Notes: generated by a model from the sequence alone, not told the origin. Positions 38,456 through 46,436 are shown, counted from the first letter of the stretch. The stretch: 64,000 nucleotides of DNA from Pseudomonas sp. MWU13-2105 (GCF_023242315.1 NZ_JALLIY010000001.1:496001-560000); one strand, 5' to 3'. Made by a program: numbers and translations.

Positions 38456-38532
38456 GGCTACATAGCTCAGTTGGTTAGAGCATAGCATTCATAATGCTGG
38501 GGTCCGGGGTTCAAGTCCCTGTGTAGCCACCA
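38456..38532 (+). tRNA. tRNA-Met (anticodon CAT, elongator)
   Basis: A 77-nt cloverleaf with acceptor GGCTACA/TGTAGCC, discriminator A and encoded CCA. Anticodon CAT is at 38490-38492 in loop TTCATAA. The first acceptor pair is G-C, which together with the overall sequence marks the elongator rather than the initiator. It has its own promoter and terminator. Confidence 0.97.
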
Positions 38533-38538
38533 AGTACT

Positions 38539-38573
38539 AAAAACGGCTTACCGAAAGGTAGGCCGTTTTTTTA
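38539..38573 (+). terminator. Strong intrinsic terminator after tRNA-Met
   Basis: A 14-bp stem (38539-38552 with 38557-38570, one G-T pair) capped by a GAAA tetraloop and continued into a T run to 38572. Confidence 0.95.
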
Positions 38574-38643
38574 TGCCCGGAGAAAAGTGGACAAGGAAGG
38601 CAGCAACGACAGACCCGAAACCGGGCCTCGCGGAGCTCAGCAT

Positions 38644-38868
38644 TTACGGGTGGATGAATTTTGCCGTCGTGAAGGCGAGCCCCGCGAGAACGACCGAAAT
38701 TTGCACGAAGCGCCACGTCGAGTCACTGACGAGTTTTTGAACGTCAGTAGAGATTGAGCCGCGCAGAGCCTCCACATCGAACCTGGTTGCCATGTTCTTT
38801 TCAACGCTGTCGAGTTTTGTCTCGACGCGAACAAGCCGCTCCCGGATCTCAGGGATTACCTTCTCCAT
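38644..38868 (-). CDS. Small coiled-coil/TM protein resembling phage XhlA/holin-associated proteins
   Basis: From the ATG at 38868 (GGAAGG site upstream) the product is 74 residues: MEKVIPEIRERLVRVETKLDSVE, a heptad-like helix, then a C-terminal membrane helix (FVQISVVLAGLAFTTAKFI). This helix-plus-tail-anchor layout with the IRERLVRVETKLD motif is seen in XhlA-type proteins linked to phage lysis cassettes. Longer in-frame starts (ATG 38913, TTG 38958) have no better ribosome site. It lies alone just downstream of tRNA-Met, a frequent integration site, so it may be what remains of a prophage. No other phage gene is seen. Confidence 0.65.
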   Translation of the reverse strand: MEKVIPEIRERLVRVETKLDSVEKNMATRFDVEALRGSISTDVQKLVSDSTWRFVQISVVLAGLAFTTAKFIHP

Positions 38869-39142
38869 GACAGACAAGCCTTCCACAACTTTCTTGACGC
38901 TGGTGCAACCCATGTAGCCGCAGTTGGGGCTGTCCTCCAACCGTCGTCCCCCAGACAATCGCTTGATCTTTATTTGACCACTTCACCGCAATGACCGGAC
39001 GGATGCGCCCCATCATCAAATACACACTTTATCTCCGGTGCTTTCGCTCGAGCAGCAAGACACCTCTCTTTCCCTCGCCTGAAATTTCCTAGAAACTTCC
39101 GCCCTGTTGCGCCTGTCGATTTCGCTGGCTAGCCTTGAGTCG

Positions 39143-39345
39143 TCACTGACAAATTTCAGTGATCGGGTTTAGCAGCCCGGAGTCGATTGGCGCACAGCGC
39201 CCCCTTTAGTCAGGCGCTTTTTATTGCCTGCCTTTTATGGTGGCTGTGCGCAGGGCACCTTCGGGTGCGCCGGGTTCTCCAATCGACCGGTCTGCTAACC
39301 TGCGTACAGTTGCCCCCCCAAATCGTTTAGCAGCGACGGTGTCGG
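39143..39345 (+). ncRNA. Candidate structured RNA with competing pairings
   Basis: Several nested perfect helices can be drawn: TCACTGA/TCAGTGA (39143-39149, 39156-39162); TTAGCAG/CTGCTAA (39169-39175, 39292-39298); GTCGATTGG/CCAATCGAC (39182-39190, 39279-39287); CGCACAGC/GCTGTGCG (39191-39198, 39243-39250); and GCACC-TTCG-GGTGC (39255-39268). A second TTTAGCAGC copy at 39326-39334 could replace the first in pairing with 39292-39298, as in an antisense or attenuator switch. There is no open frame with a ribosome site. The layout recalls c4-type phage antisense RNAs, but I cannot confirm the family. A terminator follows at 39377. Confidence 0.6.
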
Positions 39346-39376
39346 CTCCAACCAAAAGCCCTCGCTATCCGTAATG

Positions 39377-39415
39377 AAAAGCCCCAGGCACGCACAATGC
39401 CCAGGGGCTTTTTTT
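39377..39415. terminator. Intrinsic terminator before the LysR gene
   Basis: Stem AAAAGCCCC...GGGGCTTTT with an inner GGCA/TGCC helix, ending in a T run (39409-39415). It would close a transcript of the structured-RNA region. Confidence 0.85.
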
Positions 39416-39506
39416 CAAAAAAGGCTGTCGCGAAAGCCGCCTTCGGCACACATGTCGCTTGTCATGGTAACTTCACTACCTTCGAGACAGGACCTCAGGC
39501 GCAACC

Positions 39507-40352
39507 ATGAAAATGCCCGACATCGATGCCATCCAGGCGTTTGTCCTGGTCGCGGAACTCAAGAGTTTCACCCGCGCTGCAGATGTCATAGGCGGCACCC
39601 AGGCGGCTATCAGCCTGAAGATAAAGCGCCTGGAAGAAACCCTCGGTCGCAAGCTGCTGGAACGCACGCCGCGACGGGTAACGTTATCGGCTCACGGGCA
39701 GACTTTCCTGGCCAGCGCACGGCACTTGCTGGATAACTACCAGCAAGCGATGAACTGCTTCGGCAGGCAGAAACGCACCCTGCGGGTCGGCGTCAGCCAT
39801 CACATCGTCGGAGCCGATCTCACCCTGTGGCTGCGACGCATGGCGAACACCGACCCGGAGGTTATCGTCGCCTTCAGCCTCGGCACATCCCGGGACATGC
39901 TGGAGAACTACGAACAGGGCAAGCTGGATGTGGCCTTGATCCTGAGGCACGACAACCGACGCCAGGACGGTGAGGTGATTGGTGCAGCGCGATTCAGCTG
40001 GATGGCGGCGCAAGACTTCGAGCTGCCGCCCGGAGCAACTTTACCCCTGGCGATACAACCGGAGCCCTGCGGCATGCGCAGCATGGTGATGGCGGCGCTG
40101 CAAACACAGAACCGTCCTTGGGAAGAAGTCTTTGTCGGCAGCGGGATTCTGGCCATCGGCGCAGCGGTGGCCGCCGGCATTGGAATAGGCGCGATGGTCG
40201 GGCGCATGGCGCCAAACGGCTGTGTCGACGTGGCACAGCGGATCGACCTGCCCCCCCTGCCCTCGCGTGAAATCGTACTCTATACCGCGCAACGCGACGC
40301 CCAAGCGCAGGCGTTGATCAGTACGTTGAGCGCAGACATCTCCAACGGTTGA
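39507..40352 (+). CDS. LysR-family transcriptional regulator
   Basis: A 281-residue LTTR. The N-terminal helix-turn-helix is canonical (DIDAIQAFVLVAELKSFTRAADVIGGTQAAISLKIKRLEETLGRKLLER, read in blocks). The effector domain contains RTLRVGVSHHIVG and ends shortly after REIVLYTAQRDAQAQ. No target gene is adjacent in a typical divergent arrangement, since only non-coding sequence lies upstream. The regulated pathway is therefore unknown. Its stop overlaps no gene; a tiny opposite-strand membrane-protein gene ends 2 bp beyond it. Confidence 0.88.
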   Translation: MKMPDIDAIQAFVLVAELKSFTRAADVIGGTQAAISLKIKRLEETLGRKLLERTPRRVTLSAHGQTFLASARHLLDNYQQAMNCFGRQKRTLRVGVSHHIVGADLTLWLRRMANTDPEVIVAFSLGTSRDMLENYEQGKLDVALILRHDNRRQDGEVIGAARFSWMAAQDFELPPGATLPLAIQPEPCGMRSMVMAALQTQNRPWEEVFVGSGILAIGAAVAAGIGIGAMVGRMAPNGCVDVAQRIDLPPLPSREIVLYTAQRDAQAQALISTLSADISNG

Positions 40353-40353
40353 G

Positions 40354-40479
40354 CTAGAAGAACAAGCGTCCGGTCCAGGCCATCATCACCGTCAGGCTCA
40401 GCAACCCCAGGCTGACGAGGACGAATGCCGCGAGGTGTACAAGTACGATCATCAGCGAGCGCATTCGATACTGTTCCAT
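40354..40479 (-). CDS. Small single-span membrane protein, 41 aa
   Basis: ATG at 40477-40479 is preceded, 7 nt away, by AAGGAAG, a good ribosome site. It encodes MEQYRMRSLMIVLVHLAAF followed by a hydrophobic stretch (VLVSLGLLSLTVMMAW) and the tail TGRLFF, ending TAG at 40354-40356. The whole product is a short N-terminus plus one or two closely packed membrane segments. It converges with the LysR gene. Function unknown. The strong ribosome site and uninterrupted hydrophobic core make it a likely real gene that standard length cut-offs miss. Confidence 0.65.
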   Translation of the reverse strand: MEQYRMRSLMIVLVHLAAFVLVSLGLLSLTVMMAWTGRLFF

Positions 40480-40821
40480 ATTGGCTTCCTTGGTGGGTTC
40501 CAGAAGCACCAGTATGGAGAGGGGAATAGTCCGCGAAACAGGGGTCGCGGGCTATTTCAGTGATAAGCATTGCGCTTGATACAAGCGCACCAAGGTGGCC
40601 CTGTCAGGCGCACGGCTTTCTATTGGCGTTGAGTATCAACTCGACGGGATTCGGGTCCCGCGCTGCCAGCGACACAAAAAGCCCCAGACATTCGCATGCG
40701 CTGGGGCTTTTTATTTCTCGACATATAGGAAAGATCATATGGAAATAACTAAATGCTTTAAACGGTCCGCGCGTTAGAGCAGGACCTATATCATTAAAAC
40801 GTAGCGACTACCCATCGGAGC
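40480..40821. other. Intergenic region, holds the small-protein promoter and a terminator
   Basis: A 342-bp stretch upstream of the 41-aa gene and downstream of the glycine-rich exported protein gene. Apart from the terminator at 40676-40712 I see no supported gene. Confidence 0.5.
40676..40712. terminator. Bidirectional intrinsic terminator
   Basis: A 12-bp stem AAAAAGCCCCAG/CTGGGGCTTTTT (40676-40687, 40701-40712) with a 13-nt loop. T runs exist on both strands. It probably serves the leftward gene ending at 40822. Confidence 0.85.
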
Positions 40822-41154
40822 CTAACGCGGCGGTGCCGGTTGTGGCTGGTAGTAGTAGCCCGGTGGCGGCGGCGGCGCCTGGTAGTAGACCGGCGGCGGT
40901 TGCTGGATGTACACCGGCTGCGGCTGAACGTAAACCGGCTGCTGAACGTAAACCGGAGGCTGGGAATTGGCGACGATCGAACCCACTACGGCACCGCCGA
41001 CAACGGCACCCAACAGGGCCGGACCACCCCAGCCCCAACCACCACCGTAGCCGTGACCGTAACCCCAACCGCCACGGGCCTCGGCCTGCCCCGCAACGGC
41101 GAGCACACCAATGAGCAAGACAGCCACTTTCACTTTCGAGAGTCGACTATTCAT
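40822..41154 (-). CDS. Exported Gly/Tyr/Pro-rich protein
   Basis: A 110-residue protein with a signal peptide (VKVAVLLIGVLAVAGQAEA, cleavage near residue 26). Next come a glycine/tryptophan/tyrosine-rich stretch (GGWGYGHGYGGGWGWGG), a hydrophobic glycine-zipper-like segment (LLGAVVGGAVVGSIVAN) and a C-terminal tail of PVYVQQP-type repeats rich in Pro, Gln and Tyr. Similar small proteins occur in Pseudomonas envelopes with no known role. It is monocistronic. The tail is low-complexity and the protein is probably surface- or periplasm-exposed. Confidence 0.8.
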   Translation of the reverse strand: MNSRLSKVKVAVLLIGVLAVAGQAEARGGWGYGHGYGGGWGWGGPALLGAVVGGAVVGSIVANSQPPVYVQQPVYVQPQPVYIQQPPPVYYQAPPPPPGYYYQPQPAPPR

Positions 41155-41452
41155 GACAAGTCCTCTTTTCGCACCGAACCGGCTGACTTAATAATATCTC
41201 CGGGAATACTTATCAGACAGTTTTTCCTGGAAGATTCGCGCGGCGCCAAAGTAAATACTTTGTAAAGCTTGTACCCGGTTTGTTACATGAAACTGGCAGC
41301 CAATTAAATAGCTACGCCCGGACGCTTTACGAACACCTAAAATACCCCTACGAATGATTGGCATCCAGTCTTTCAAAGATTAACTTTGGAGAAGTGCCTG
41401 TATATATAAGACCGCGTCCAGGCGGCTATTCCCTTACCTTGCCGCCGGCTAC

Positions 41453-42244
41453 CTAAACTACCGCGGGATACTCGTCCTGCTGGTCCGGCCAAGGGGTCAA
41501 CACCTCGAAACCCTCGTCAGTGACGGCGACCATATGCTCCCACTGGGCCGAGAGCGAGTGATCCTTGGTGACGACCGTCCAGCCATCGGCCAGGGTTTTC
41601 ACATGGCGTTTGCCGGCGTTCAACATCGGCTCGATGGTGAAGATCATGCCGGTTTTCAGGGTCAGGCCCTGGCCCGGGTAGCCGTAATGCAAAACCTGCG
41701 GCTCATCGTGGTAGATCTTGCCGATACCATGACCGCAGTACTCACGCACCACGCTGAAGCCGTCCCGCTCGGCAACGCTCTGGATCGCGTGACCGATATC
41801 GCCCAGCGTCGCACCGGGGCGAACCATGCGAATACCGGCACACATGGCCTCATAGGTGGTCTTGACCAGGCGCCGAGCCTGCGCGCCGGGCTCACCGACA
41901 AAGTACATGCGGCTGGTGTCGCCGTACCAGCCATCCTTGACCACGGCGATGTCGATATTGACGATGTCGCCATCCTTCAGCGCCTTGCTCGTCGGGATGC
42001 CGTGGCAGACTACCTCGTTGACGGAGGTACACACGGTTTTCGGAAAGCCGTGATAACCGACATTGCCGGGAATGGCCTTCTGCACGTTGACGATGTAGTC
42101 ATGACAAAGCTGGTCAAGCTGGTCGGTGGTAACCCCGGCCTTGACGTGGGGAGCGATCATCGCCAGCACTTCGGCGGCCAGCTTGCCCGCCGCGCCGGAC
42201 AGGGCTATTTGCGCCGGTGTATTGATTTTGACGTTTGTCTTCAT
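41453..42244 (-). CDS. map: Methionine aminopeptidase, type I
   Basis: Removes N-terminal methionine from new proteins. The 263-residue type I enzyme has the five metal ligands in recognisable blocks: Asp in VNIDIAVVKDGWYGDTSR (two), His in GHGIG, Glu in FTIEPML, and Glu near the C-terminus (SAQWEHMVAV). His in YHGFPKTVCTSVNEVVCHG is the substrate-site residue. The start at 42244 overlaps the stop of the ParD-like gene (ATGA). This is probably a second map copy, since the housekeeping one in Pseudomonas normally lies by rpsB, which is not here. Confidence 0.95.
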   Translation of the reverse strand: MKTNVKINTPAQIALSGAAGKLAAEVLAMIAPHVKAGVTTDQLDQLCHDYIVNVQKAIPGNVGYHGFPKTVCTSVNEVVCHGIPTSKALKDGDIVNIDIAVVKDGWYGDTSRMYFVGEPGAQARRLVKTTYEAMCAGIRMVRPGATLGDIGHAIQSVAERDGFSVVREYCGHGIGKIYHDEPQVLHYGYPGQGLTLKTGMIFTIEPMLNAGKRHVKTLADGWTVVTKDHSLSAQWEHMVAVTDEGFEVLTPWPDQQDEYPAVV

Positions 42245-42507
42245 TGCTGGGCTCCTGGCGCGGCATGAGCCCGAGCACCTTGCGAAAGATCCGCCAGCGC
42301 GCACAACTGTTTCACATCAAGGCCGCCCTCCAGTTCAGCACGGACCAGCAAACGGCTGATGTCACGGTGATCCAGGTTGGGATGCAACTCCGCCAGCATC
42401 CCGATACGCATCCAGTGCTCGGCCTGGGCATTGATCGAACGACTCAACGCATCGCTGGCGACGCGCAGGTTCTCGTGCATGCTCTCTGAAATCTTGACGA
42501 TACCCAT
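42241..42507 (-). CDS. ParD-like antitoxin-family protein
   Basis: An 88-residue protein: MGIVKISESMHENLRVASDALSRSINAQAEHWMRIGML, a ribbon-helix-helix-like N-terminus with the DALSRSINAQAEHW motif seen in the ParD_like family. These are often encoded directly before a methionine aminopeptidase. The stop overlaps the map ATG by 4 nt, so translation is coupled. Whether it acts as an antitoxin is unproven; no ParE-type toxin is present. Its more likely role is autoregulation of the pair. Direct repeats lie just upstream at 42524-42544. Confidence 0.8.
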   Translation of the reverse strand: MGIVKISESMHENLRVASDALSRSINAQAEHWMRIGMLAELHPNLDHRDISRLLVRAELEGGLDVKQLCALADLSQGARAHAAPGAQQ

Positions 42508-42523
42508 GGACCCACTCGATATA

Positions 42524-42544
42524 AAATGTATATGAAACGTATAT
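42524..42544 (-). promoter_or_regulatory. Tandem 10-bp repeats upstream of the ParD-like gene
   Basis: AAATGTATAT (42524-42533) and AAACGTATAT (42535-42544) are 9/10 identical with an 11-bp period (one helical turn). They lie 17 bp before the start codon. The layout suits binding of a ribbon-helix-helix protein. Confidence 0.4.
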
Positions 42545-42647
42545 TAACTGATCATGGCGGGGGATCGCAATCTCAAGGCGCATGACGGTTGAAAGCCCCC
42601 TCCCGGATATGGAACTCTGTCGGGCATTGCCTTTTGAGCTTGCCTGA

Positions 42648-43337
42648 ATGTCCCGTTCCCAACGTCTCCTGACCTTGATCCAGATTTTACGGCGTTACCG
42701 TTTTCCCGTTGCCGGAGCCGTGCTGGCCCAGGAACTGGGTATCACCCTGCGCACCCTCTACAGGGACATCGGGACCTTGAAGGAGCAAGGCGCCAATATC
42801 GAAGGGGCCGCCGGGCTCGGCTTTGTGTTGCGCCCCGGTTTCATGCTGCCGCCCCTGATGTTTTCAGAAGACGAGATAGAAGCCCTCGTCCTGGGTTCGC
42901 GCTGGGTCGCCGAGCGGGCCGATGAACGCCTGGGTCAAGCGGCACGTAATGCGCTGGACAAAATCTCCGCAGTCCTGCCATCGGACCTCCGGGACGAGTT
43001 GGACGCATCGGCGCTATTGATCGGGCCTAGAGCTTCGCCATTGCCGATCGACATCGTGCAGCCGCTGATCCGCCAGGCAATCAGGGCAGAACTGAAGGTG
43101 GAAATTGTCTATCTGGATTTGAAGGGAGAGCAGTCCTGTCGAACCCTCTGGCCATTCGCCCTGGGCTATTTTGATGACTCCCGTGTGCTGGTGGCCTGGT
43201 GCGAACTACGTGACGGATTTCGTCACTTTCGCAGTGACCGGATTACCGAGTTCAAGACAACCCCGGAACGATATCCACGCCGACGCCAGGCACTGCTGAA
43301 GGCTTGGCGCCTGCAGGAAGGGATCTGCCCTCAGTAG
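42648..43337 (+). CDS. YafY-type helix-turn-helix/WYL-domain regulator
   Basis: A 229-residue protein. The N-terminal HTH_11 domain is RLLTLIQILRRYRFPVAGAVLAQELGITLRTLYRDIGTLKEQGANIEG (read in blocks), and the WYL domain follows with R-TLWPFALGYFDDSRVLVAWCELRDGFRHFRSDRI. WYL regulators bind ligands or nucleic acids and usually control neighbouring genes. The VOC protein gene 106 bp downstream on the same strand is the obvious candidate partner. Confidence 0.9.
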   Translation: MSRSQRLLTLIQILRRYRFPVAGAVLAQELGITLRTLYRDIGTLKEQGANIEGAAGLGFVLRPGFMLPPLMFSEDEIEALVLGSRWVAERADERLGQAARNALDKISAVLPSDLRDELDASALLIGPRASPLPIDIVQPLIRQAIRAELKVEIVYLDLKGEQSCRTLWPFALGYFDDSRVLVAWCELRDGFRHFRSDRITEFKTTPERYPRRRQALLKAWRLQEGICPQ

Positions 43338-43443
43338 GCGATCACTGCTGACAAAAATGGGTAGTGGCATCCGTAGGATAAGAGGCGCTAGCAAGCACTG
43401 TGCTGATAGCGCCACTTCCATCCCCGGCCAGGAGCCCTCCCCC

Positions 43444-43815
43444 ATGATCAAGCCCAATTTTTTCATCCTGTATGTCGACAGCCCGGAATCCAGCGCCAGC
43501 TTCTATGCCGACCTGTTTGGTAACGCCCCGACAGAAGCTTCGGCCACGTTTGCGATGTTCGCCCTGGCCCCTGGGTTCATGCTGGGCCTTTGGTCGAAGC
43601 ACACGGTAGAGCCACGGGTTGCCGACATCGGGGTTGCCGGCGAAGTGGCGTTCAGCGTCACGGGAAAAACCCTGGTTGATTCGACCTATCGAGCCTGGGT
43701 GGCCAAGGGGCTGAGTATTCTCCAGGAGCCGGTGGAGATGGATTTTGGCTACACCTTTGTCGCGCTTGATCCGGACGGCCATCGGCTGCGTGTGTTTGCA
43801 TCGTCGGACGCCTGA
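43444..43815 (+). CDS. VOC-superfamily (glyoxalase/bleomycin-resistance-like) protein
   Basis: A 123-residue protein with the VOC beta-alpha-beta-beta-beta repeat: NFFILYVDSPESSASFYADLFG in the first half and GYTFVALDPDGHRLRVFA at the end of the second. The usual first metal-ligand position (His/Gln/Glu in the first strand) is not obvious, so it may be PhnB-like rather than a true lyase. It follows the WYL regulator, which may control it. GGAG precedes the ATG. Confidence 0.85.
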   Translation: MIKPNFFILYVDSPESSASFYADLFGNAPTEASATFAMFALAPGFMLGLWSKHTVEPRVADIGVAGEVAFSVTGKTLVDSTYRAWVAKGLSILQEPVEMDFGYTFVALDPDGHRLRVFASSDA

Positions 43816-43864
43816 CTATCAGATAGGCGATAAAGGACCACTACAACCAGATGGATCGCTTGTC

Positions 43865-44080
43865 ATGTGGATGGCTCTGAACAGTCGGGCGGACATGTTG
43901 TCGAACGCGACGATATCCGAACTGAAATCACTCACTTTCGTCGGAAAATCCGGCATCACCATTGTTGTCCCCCAATCAATACTGACAAGCCCTGGAAAAC
44001 ATACGATCAAGGTCTTTACCTCGGATGGCAAGTTGCAACTACCGCCGATGGATCTTGATATCGTAGCCGCACCGTTATAA
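43865..44080 (+). CDS. Hypothetical 71-aa protein or 3' gene remnant
   Basis: An open frame starting MWMALNSRADMLSNATISEL and ending PPMDLDIVAAPL. It is more AT-rich than its neighbours. The frame is open further upstream (PDYQIGDKGPLQPDGSLV), which reads like continuing protein, but there is no start with a ribosome site. That suggests the tail of a lost gene, possibly a beta-rich domain. Family unknown. It ends 4 bp before the convergent lysA. Confidence 0.35.
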   Translation: MWMALNSRADMLSNATISELKSLTFVGKSGITIVVPQSILTSPGKHTIKVFTSDGKLQLPPMDLDIVAAPL

Positions 44081-44083
44081 ATA

Positions 44084-45346
44084 CTACGAATGCCATAATC
44101 GCTGTCCTTGGAGGCCCTCTTCAAGCTGCAACAGCGCACTCAAGCTCTGGCGCCGCCTGATCAGCCGATGCTCGCGGCCATTCACCAGGACTTCCGCCGC
44201 CTGGGTACGGCTATTGTAGTTGGAGGACATGGAGGCGCCGTAAGCGCCAGCGGTATGGAACACCAGGTAATCACCTACCTCGGCAGCGGGTAACAGGCGG
44301 GACTCGACGATCCCGCCCGCGGATTGGGTAAAGACGTCGCCGGACTCGCACAGAGGCCCAGCCACAACCGTCGCCCGCATGGGCAATGGCTCGTCGCGCC
44401 GACTCAGCAACGATATCTCGTGATAACTGCCGTACAGCGATGGGCGCATCAGGTCATTGAAGCCGGCATCGACCAGGGTGAAATGGTTGCCCCCCATTGG
44501 TTTGGTGGCACGCACCTCCGATACCAGCACACCGGCCTCCGCCACCAGAAAGCGTCCCGGCTCGATTTCCAGGCGGATCGGATGGCCCAGATGGCGCTCA
44601 ATCTGCTTCCTGGCGTGGTCCCACTGGGCAAAATAATGATCGACGTCGACCGGCTGCTCGCCCGCCTGGTAGGGCACCGATAAACCGCCACCCGCTGAAA
44701 TGGCCTCGATATCCTGGTCCAGGCCCACGACCAACTCCGCCATGCTGCCGCACACTCGCTGCAGATGCTGGTAATCCACCCCGGAACCAATATGCATGTG
44801 CAAGCCCACCAGGTGCAGGCCGTAATCCCGAACCAGTACCAGGGCTTCTTCCAGCTGGGTGTGCCAGATCCCGTGCTTGCTGTTTTCACCGCCGGTATTG
44901 GTCTTGCGGCTGTGTCCGTGGCCAAAGCCCGGATTGACCCGTAACCATACCCGGTGACCGGGGGAAAGCGCTCCCAGCTGGTGCAGCATGTCGATGGAAC
45001 CGACATTGACCTCGACCTGTGCCGCCACTACGCGTTGCAAGGTGGCTCGATCAAACACGTCAGCCGTGAACACGACACCGGCCACGCCATGCACGAGGCC
45101 CGTGCTGAATCCGGCCCGCAGCGCACGCTCGATCTCGCCGAGAGAAACAGCATCCACCTTCGCCCCGGCTTCGCGCATCAAACGCAGGATATGGAGGTTG
45201 GAGCAGGCTTTCTGGGCAAAGCGCACGGTGTCGAATGCCGCCAGTTGCCGGATACGCTCTTGAATCAACGGACCGTCATACACCCACAAAGGGGTGCCAT
45301 GGCACTCGGCCAGTTGCAGTAGCAGGTTGTCAGCGAGGGTTTTCAT
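44084..45346 (-). CDS. lysA: Diaminopimelate decarboxylase
   Basis: Makes L-lysine from meso-diaminopimelate using PLP. The 420-residue alanine-racemase-fold enzyme has the PLP lysine in RFAQKACSN near residue 46, the HIGSG phosphate-binding motif (HMHIGSGVD) and the glycine loop ISAGGGLSVPY. The substrate-site Cys lies in GPLCESGDV and the C-terminal Tyr in GAYGASMSSNYNS. This is the E. coli-like LysA, which is regulated by a divergent lysR, and lysR is indeed present at 45501. Confidence 0.94.
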   Translation of the reverse strand: MKTLADNLLLQLAECHGTPLWVYDGPLIQERIRQLAAFDTVRFAQKACSNLHILRLMREAGAKVDAVSLGEIERALRAGFSTGLVHGVAGVVFTADVFDRATLQRVVAAQVEVNVGSIDMLHQLGALSPGHRVWLRVNPGFGHGHSRKTNTGGENSKHGIWHTQLEEALVLVRDYGLHLVGLHMHIGSGVDYQHLQRVCGSMAELVVGLDQDIEAISAGGGLSVPYQAGEQPVDVDHYFAQWDHARKQIERHLGHPIRLEIEPGRFLVAEAGVLVSEVRATKPMGGNHFTLVDAGFNDLMRPSLYGSYHEISLLSRRDEPLPMRATVVAGPLCESGDVFTQSAGGIVESRLLPAAEVGDYLVFHTAGAYGASMSSNYNSRTQAAEVLVNGREHRLIRRRQSLSALLQLEEGLQGQRLWHS

Positions 45347-45500
45347 ATCAGCAGGCCTCAGGCAAGCAATGCGCGCGCAGCAAAGGGACTATCGCGCCGT
45401 CGGCGGCATGATGGAGAAAGAACAACCCGTCATAAAATACCAATACTCAGCAAATCCATTCATTTACGATATGGACTTCCACAAGCATGAGATCAGCTCC

Positions 45501-46436
45501 ATGTCAGCCACGTTGCGCCATATCGAAGTGTTCCGGGCCGTGATGACTTGCGGCAGTGTGACGGGAGCCGCGGCCATGTTGCATACCTCCCAGCCGACGG
45601 TCAGTCGCGAATTGGCGCGTTTTGAACAACTCACCCAACTCAAATTGTTTGACCGCGTGCGCGGCCGCCTGCGACCGACGGCACAAGCACTCTCGCTATT
45701 CGAGGAGGTACAACGTGCCTACTTCGGGCTGGGGCGGATTCTCAACACCGCGGCGTCATTGCGGGAGTTCGAGCAGGGCCAACTGTCCATTGCCTGCCTG
45801 CCGGTGTTCTCGCAATCCTTGCTGCCCAGGGCATGCCAGCGTTTCGTTACGCAATTCCCCAAGGCGAGCATAAGCATCACGCCGCAAGAATCGCCGTTGC
45901 TGGAGGAGTGGCTGTCGGCCCAGCGCTACGACCTGGGGCTGACCGAAGTGGCCAATGCGCCGCCGGGGACAGAGCTGTCGCCCTTGATGACGGTGGATGA
46001 AGTCTGCGTCCTGCCGAGCGGCCATCCACTTCTGGAAAAACCGCGGCTGGCACCTGAAGACTTTGCCGCAAAACCCTTCATCAGCCTGTCCAGCCTCGAT
46101 AGCTACAGGCAGCAGATCGACGAGATCTTCCGCCAAGCCCAGGTAGAGCGGCACATGGTGCTGGATACCCACAGTGCCGCTTCGGTCTGTGCCATGGTTC
46201 GCGAGCGTGTCGGCCTGGCCATCGTCAACCCGCTGACAGCCCTGGACTTTCTCGGACAAGGCCTGGAGATCCGTCCGTTCAGCGTTTCGATCCCCTTTAC
46301 CGTCAGCCTGATCAGACCTTTGCATCGCCCGGCCTCCAGGCTGGTCAGCCTGTTCGAGGACGCGTTGCGCGAACAGGCTTCACTGGTTGTCACCCGACTG
46401 GCGGCGATCAGTGCTCATTCAAGGGCGAACTTGTAG
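45501..46436 (+). CDS. lysR: LysR, activator of lysA
   Basis: A 311-residue LTTR starting MSATLRHIEVFRAVMTCGS. The helix-turn-helix is GSVTGAAAMLHTSQPTVSRELARFEQ. The effector domain continues with QLSIACLPVFSQSLLPRA and ends near residue 311. The start at 45501 is chosen because homologous LTTRs begin here; the open frame extends upstream through the intergenic region without a good ribosome site. Divergence from lysA reproduces the E. coli lysR-lysA pair, in which LysR activates lysA when lysine is low and diaminopimelate accumulates. Confidence 0.88.
   Translation: MSATLRHIEVFRAVMTCGSVTGAAAMLHTSQPTVSRELARFEQLTQLKLFDRVRGRLRPTAQALSLFEEVQRAYFGLGRILNTAASLREFEQGQLSIACLPVFSQSLLPRACQRFVTQFPKASISITPQESPLLEEWLSAQRYDLGLTEVANAPPGTELSPLMTVDEVCVLPSGHPLLEKPRLAPEDFAAKPFISLSSLDSYRQQIDEIFRQAQVERHMVLDTHSAASVCAMVRERVGLAIVNPLTALDFLGQGLEIRPFSVSIPFTVSLIRPLHRPASRLVSLFEDALREQASLVVTRLAAISAHSRANL

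Noticed and set aside
41188..41376. 62-codon minus-strand frame upstream of the Gly/Tyr-rich protein gene
   Set aside because: No ribosome site and no hydrophobic or domain pattern; more likely promoter-region sequence.
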